Positions 14,191 through 17,423 of a stretch of DNA of 17,423 nt are shown piece after piece. Both the position numbers and the translations under genes were made by a program. The number at the start of each line of letters is the position of its first letter. Positions within the stretch are counted from its first letter, which is position 1. Source of the stretch: Candidatus Aminicenantota bacterium. GTDB lineage: Bacteria > Acidobacteriota > Aminicenantia > UBA2199. A model generated the notes under the pieces. That model made no database searches. It saw nothing but the letters and a program-made list of their open reading frames with translations, and had not been told where the DNA came from. The stretch covers positions 5,715,218-5,732,640 of the forward strand of contig CP070627.1 of the NCBI GenBank assembly GCA_020355945.1, read 5' to 3'.

Positions 14191-16079
14191 AACAGTTAAA
14201 AAAGAAAATCCCGGCTGCCCTTGTAATATTGATGGTGCTGGGTGTATTTATTTTCTTTCTTTTAAGGAAACCGGGTACAACTGGATTATCCAGGGGAAAA
14301 TTTGAAAATATCCCCGATCTCGAGCCACAACCACTTAAACTTAGCGGTTTTTTCATAGAGACTGGCAAGGATGAGTTAACCGTGACCCTGCCCTCAAAAT
14401 ACAAGTGCTGTTTTACCATGAAAGGGACCTTGCTTCATAATAAAAATACCTTCGAGAGACGCCGGGTAAAAGTCATCTCCAATTTAAAAGGAAAATACAT
14501 CGCTGATTTCTTTTGTTTTTCTCTCACCCGGTTAGATAAAAAATCAGGTGTCTTTTTAGGAATTTACCCCTCCGGGGCTGGAGAGTCGCAGCCGCTCATG
14601 TCAATCCAATTACAAGCCGGCACCTCTTTGAAAAGGCATCAAATCCCGATTGAAATCGGGCAAGATGATTCCCTGGTTTTTTCATTAGAAGGTAAGGGGC
14701 TTGTTATTTTCAGTGAGCCTGTTTTTTATCGCTTAGATGATTATCCTGAGAAGGAGTTGGTTTTTATAATAAGCGTGGATACGCTGCGTCGGGACCATGT
14801 TGGTATCTATAACCCGGCTAAGACATCTACACCGGAAATCGACCGGTTTGCAGCAGATGCGGTGGTATTCAACAATGCATATTCCAGCTCCTCCTGGACC
14901 CTGCCAGCCCATATTTCACTTTTTACAGGCAGGTATGCCCATCACCACGATCTAAATTTTGTAAAAAAGAAAAAAAACCAAAACATGGAACAAACCCTGT
15001 TTAAACTGCTGCAAAAAAAATATATCACCATGAGTATTAATGGAGGTATATTTTTATCTCACCTGTTTGGTTTCTCTCAAGGTTTCGATTGTTATTATGA
15101 GACCAGGCATGATACCTCTAATGCCTTTTCAGCAAAACTCCTGTTTAAGCAAGCCAAACAATATATAAGCGAGGACAATTATAAAGTACCTCTATTATTT
15201 TTCTTACATACTTACCAGGTGCACAGTCTGTTCCATCCTGAGGCAAAATTGGCTAAAGCGTATTTTAAAGATACACCCTATAAATACGATAAATTTGAAA
15301 TACTGGAGCTTACAGAGCACGGCAAAAATCAATACAAAACCGGGGTGAGCCCCGAAGAAAAAGAAGAAATTATAAAGGTCTACGACGCTGGTATTTATAC
15401 TTTTGACTACCGGTTCGGCCGGTTTATCAATTATTTAAAAAAGATGAAACTGTACAAGTCTTCGTTAATCATTGTACTGTCGGACCACGGCGAAGCCTTC
15501 ATGGACCACGGTGGATGGGAACACGGACACTCTCTTTACAATGAACTGGTAAAAATACCTTTAATCGTTAAATTCCCGGGAAATAGCCGGGCAGGAACTA
15601 AAGTAGACCATGTCACCTCAATCGTAGATGTTTTACCCACAATATTGGACCTGGCTAATATTAAATACAAAAATAACGCAAAAAATCCAATACCCGGTTT
15701 ATCCCTTAGGGAAACCATGAATCTGCCGTGTCATGACCGCCAGGTCATATCTTACCTTGCACCCTATTCCGGTTCCCGCACCCCGATGAAAGTGGCAATT
15801 ATCTCGGAAAAATTTAAATTTATTTATAATGAAAAATTTACAGGTGAAGATTTCGATTATTTTCTCAGTCCTCCACCCCGAATTTTCAAGTTTGAGTTGT
15901 ACAACCTGGTGGAAGATGAATTGGAACGCATCAATATCAAAGAATCAAACCCGGCTGAATTTTCCAGGATGTTTAAAGATCTAAAAAAAATACAGGAAAA
16001 AATAAGAAATAAGAGAGGTAAAACATCGTTTCCCCAAAAATTACAAAAACAACTCAAGCAGTTGGGATATATTCACTAA
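14178..16079 (+). CDS. Membrane-anchored sulfatase/alkaline-phosphatase-superfamily protein (threonine at nucleophile position)
   Basis: A 633-residue protein. Residues 12-30 form one N-terminal membrane segment, so the rest probably faces the periplasm or cell exterior. Residues about 31-190 form a beta-rich region of unknown role. The catalytic domain begins with FIISVDTLRRDHVG (metal ligand D201), then SSSSWTLPAHISLFTGR, where T241 is in the nucleophile position (TLPAH in place of the sulfatase CxPxR). VLSDHGEAFMDHGGWEHGH (from D436) carries further metal-binding residues, followed by YNELVKIPLIVKFPG. Without the Cys/Ser needed for formylglycine it is unlikely to be a classical sulfatase. 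Phosphotransfer (ethanolamine- or glycerol-phosphate type) or phosphodiester hydrolysis is more plausible, but this is inference. The start at 14178 is supported by AAAGAGGG (14165-14172); ATG 14187 is an alternative. Confidence 0.78.
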   Translation: MDQMKQLKKKIPAALVILMVLGVFIFFLLRKPGTTGLSRGKFENIPDLEPQPLKLSGFFIETGKDELTVTLPSKYKCCFTMKGTLLHNKNTFERRRVKVISNLKGKYIADFFCFSLTRLDKKSGVFLGIYPSGAGESQPLMSIQLQAGTSLKRHQIPIEIGQDDSLVFSLEGKGLVIFSEPVFYRLDDYPEKELVFIISVDTLRRDHVGIYNPAKTSTPEIDRFAADAVVFNNAYSSSSWTLPAHISLFTGRYAHHHDLNFVKKKKNQNMEQTLFKLLQKKYITMSINGGIFLSHLFGFSQGFDCYYETRHDTSNAFSAKLLFKQAKQYISEDNYKVPLLFFLHTYQVHSLFHPEAKLAKAYFKDTPYKYDKFEILELTEHGKNQYKTGVSPEEKEEIIKVYDAGIYTFDYRFGRFINYLKKMKLYKSSLIIVLSDHGEAFMDHGGWEHGHSLYNELVKIPLIVKFPGNSRAGTKVDHVTSIVDVLPTILDLANIKYKNNAKNPIPGLSLRETMNLPCHDRQVISYLAPYSGSRTPMKVAIISEKFKFIYNEKFTGEDFDYFLSPPPRIFKFELYNLVEDELERINIKESNPAEFSRMFKDLKKIQEKIRNKRGKTSFPQKLQKQLKQLGYIH

Positions 16080-16109
16080 TCATTAGCTTCTGAATTATCA
16101 GCCAGAGGA

Positions 16110-17033
16110 ATGATGAAATATTTAATATTAGGAGCAAACGGTTTAATCGGGCAGCATTTTGTCCGGTTGTACAAAGAAAAGGGAATCGATTATGTGGGCA
16201 CACGATATTCCCGGGCAGGTGAGGGTTTGATTCCTTTTAACCATTTGGAATTTGATGGCATCCCGGTTTTTTTTGATAAGTTGTCGCCCACAGTTGTAGT
16301 AAACAGCATTGGCCTGGCCGGTGGGGTTAATTTTTGTGAAGAAAATCCCGGGATTGGCCGGAAATACCATGTAGACGCCACAAAGATCATGGTGGACTGG
16401 TGTCGGCAAAACAGTGCCGTGTTTGTTTATATTTCCACCGATTATGTGTTTGACGGCGAGAATCCTCCCTACAAAGAGGAGGATGAGACCAATCCCTTGA
16501 ATCTTTACGGGAAATTAAAGTTAGAAGGTGAGCAATATATCCGGGCCAACCTGGAAAGTTATGTGATTGCACGCACCACCAATGTTTTCGGTTGGGACCC
16601 GGAAACGCAGACGCCCAATTTTTTAATGAACCTGATGACTGCGTTAAAAGATAAAGACAGCATTAAGGTGCCTGGTTTTTTATATGGAAATCCCACGTAT
16701 GCGGGGGACCTGGCTGCCGGGATCACGGACCTTATTGAAAAACAATATTACGGCCTGTATCACATTGTGGGCAGCGAAAATATTAACCGGTATGATTGGG
16801 CACTAAAGCTGGTGAGGCTGGTTGGATTACAGGGAAAGACCCTGGAAAAAATTGAAGCCCCGCCCGCCAACATGGTGCCTCGTCCGCTGCGCTCTCACCT
16901 GGATACGGAGAAATTCAGGAAGGTTTCCCATGTTAAATTACACAATGTTGAAGAGGGATTAAGATTATTTGTCAATGAAATGCAAAATCCTATGGTGTGG
17001 TCCAATGAAAGAAATACTGGTTACCGGATATGA
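16110..17033 (+). CDS. RmlD-like nucleotide-sugar 4-reductase (SDR)
   Basis: A 307-residue SDR of RmlD type, with GANGLIGQH (8-16) as NAD(P) loop, VVNSIGLAGGVNFCEENP, STDYVFDGENPPYKEED and the catalytic Y133xxxK137 (YGKLK). RmlD reduces dTDP-4-keto-L-rhamnose; with RfbF and RfbG upstream and an RmlC-like epimerase downstream, this protein may instead reduce a CDP-4-keto-6-deoxyhexose. The start could be ATG 16110 or the adjacent ATG 16113; AGAGGA at 16104-16109 is better spaced for the second. The last residues (about 296-307) overlap, in another frame, the start of the short SDR remnant at 17005, so the C-terminus may be slightly altered. Confidence 0.82.
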   Translation: MMKYLILGANGLIGQHFVRLYKEKGIDYVGTRYSRAGEGLIPFNHLEFDGIPVFFDKLSPTVVVNSIGLAGGVNFCEENPGIGRKYHVDATKIMVDWCRQNSAVFVYISTDYVFDGENPPYKEEDETNPLNLYGKLKLEGEQYIRANLESYVIARTTNVFGWDPETQTPNFLMNLMTALKDKDSIKVPGFLYGNPTYAGDLAAGITDLIEKQYYGLYHIVGSENINRYDWALKLVRLVGLQGKTLEKIEAPPANMVPRPLRSHLDTEKFRKVSHVKLHNVEEGLRLFVNEMQNPMVWSNERNTGYRI

Positions 17034-17130
17034 TGGTTTTTTTGGTTCTGATTGTGAGCTGTTCTATGAAGAGAAAGACGTTAAAGCTATCAAAAAAATT
17101 AATAATGACTTATATTGGAGGTGGTCATGA
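17005..17130 (+). pseudogene. Truncated N-terminal remnant of an NAD-dependent epimerase (SDR)
   Basis: A 41-codon frame from ATG 17005 to TGA 17128-17130. The first 15 residues (KEILVTGYDGFFGS after Met) are the first strand and glycine-rich NAD loop of an extended-SDR epimerase. The next 26 residues do not continue the Rossmann fold and end at RWS. The frame overlaps the end of the RmlD-like gene by 29 bases and the start of the RmlC-like gene by ATGA. I read it as an epimerase gene reduced to its first codons by deletion; the origin of the remaining codons is unknown. A functional small protein is not excluded. Confidence 0.5.
17116..17121 (+). promoter_or_regulatory. Ribosome-binding site of the RmlC-like gene
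   Basis: TGGAGG lies 5 bases before ATG 17127 and supports that start, even though the ATG also overlaps the remnant's stop (ATGA). Confidence 0.65.
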
Positions 17131-17423
17131 TCGAAGGAGTAAAACTCATCCCCTTGCGGAAAATCCCTGACGAACGGGGAAAAATCATGCATATGCTGCG
17201 CAGTGATGCACCACATTTTGAACAATTCGGGGAAATCTATTTTTCCACCGGCTACCCTGGCGTTATCAAAGGATGGCATGAACATACTCAACAAGTTCAA
17301 TTTTATGCGGTTATCCAGGGGATGATCAAATTAGTGCTCTATGATAACCGGGAAGATTCTTCTACCTATAAAGAACTAATGGAAATTTTCATTGGCGAGG
17401 ATAATTACCAGTTAGTACGGATA
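17127..17423 (+). CDS. RmlC-like dTDP-4-dehydrorhamnose 3,5-epimerase family protein (3' end outside window)
   Basis: The frame is open for 99 codons from ATG 17127 to the window end. The N-terminus reads IEGVKLIPLRKIPDERGKIM, and the core includes GEIYFSTGYPGVIKGWHEHT with H51 where RmlC has its catalytic histidine (RGxH), then AVIQGMIKLVLYDNRE. This is the cupin barrel of the 3,5-epimerase family; about half of a typical protein is visible. The second catalytic residue lies beyond the window. With the RmlD-like reductase next to it and RfbF and RfbG upstream, it probably epimerises C3 and/or C5 of a CDP-4-keto-6-deoxyhexose, though a dTDP substrate is not excluded. Confidence 0.82.
   Translation, partial: MIEGVKLIPLRKIPDERGKIMHMLRSDAPHFEQFGEIYFSTGYPGVIKGWHEHTQQVQFYAVIQGMIKLVLYDNREDSSTYKELMEIFIGEDNYQLVRI

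Noticed and set aside
14178..16079. Classical formylglycine sulfatase
   Set aside because: The CxPxR or SxPxR maturation motif is absent; threonine and PAH occupy the site.

Overview
This window is the interior of a surface-polysaccharide (O-antigen, capsule or similar glycan) biosynthesis locus from a bacterium, probably Gram-negative. All genes lie on the + strand, are tightly packed, and often overlap by ATGA or sit within 10-30 bases of each other, so they look like one long operon. The lineage cannot be fixed from the sequence. Moderate to low GC and short boilerplate intergenic repeats (CGTCCGTG-type at 181-200, CACAGAG 9-mers at 3087-3113, a CCAATGACCAAAAT-type stretch near 7485-7515) resemble those I associate with large-genome uncultured environmental bacteria such as Aminicenantes or Desulfobacterota-like groups. 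No tRNA, rRNA, CRISPR array, transposase or integrase was seen.

Layout. (1) 1-3139: tail of an NAD-dependent epimerase, a calcineurin-like phosphoesterase, then a 693-codon putative GT-B glycosyltransferase. This last gene is flanked by two gene scars. On its 5' side are the first 21 codons of an ATP-grasp/CarB-like gene (896-961). On its 3' side, in another frame, is the last part of a DegT/DnrJ/EryC1 aminotransferase (about 3008-3127). This looks like a cassette replacement. (2) 3140-7448: a fusion of a divergent NeuB/SpsE-type synthase, a SAF-like domain and an SpsF-type cytidylyltransferase; an FdtA/QdtA-like sugar 3,4-ketoisomerase; and a polytopic GT-C-like membrane protein. (3) 7547-12299: two more large putative GT-B glycosyltransferases enclosing a small unusual pair, a ParB/Srx-fold protein and a protein with a duplicated HIH(H/Y)R domain. 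(4) 12319-17423: RfbF and RfbG, making CDP-4-keto-6-deoxyglucose; a membrane-anchored sulfatase/phosphotransferase-fold protein; an RmlD-like reductase; a third truncated-gene scar (an SDR N-terminus, 17005-17130); and an RmlC-like 3,5-epimerase cut by the window end.

Working together (inference): RfbF and RfbG followed by RmlC-like and RmlD-like enzymes could make a CDP-linked 6-deoxy-L-hexose. The NeuB-SpsF fusion would make and activate a nonulosonate-like acid. FdtA would make a 3-keto-6-deoxyhexose nucleotide, but its usual aminotransferase partner is absent here apart from the DegT scar. The three GT-B proteins and the GT-C-like membrane protein would assemble the glycan, and the sulfatase-fold protein could decorate or trim it outside the cytoplasm. 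The most notable points are the paired recombination scars around 958-3039, the third scar at 17005, the synthase-cytidylyltransferase fusion, and the ParB-like/HIH-repeat gene pair.
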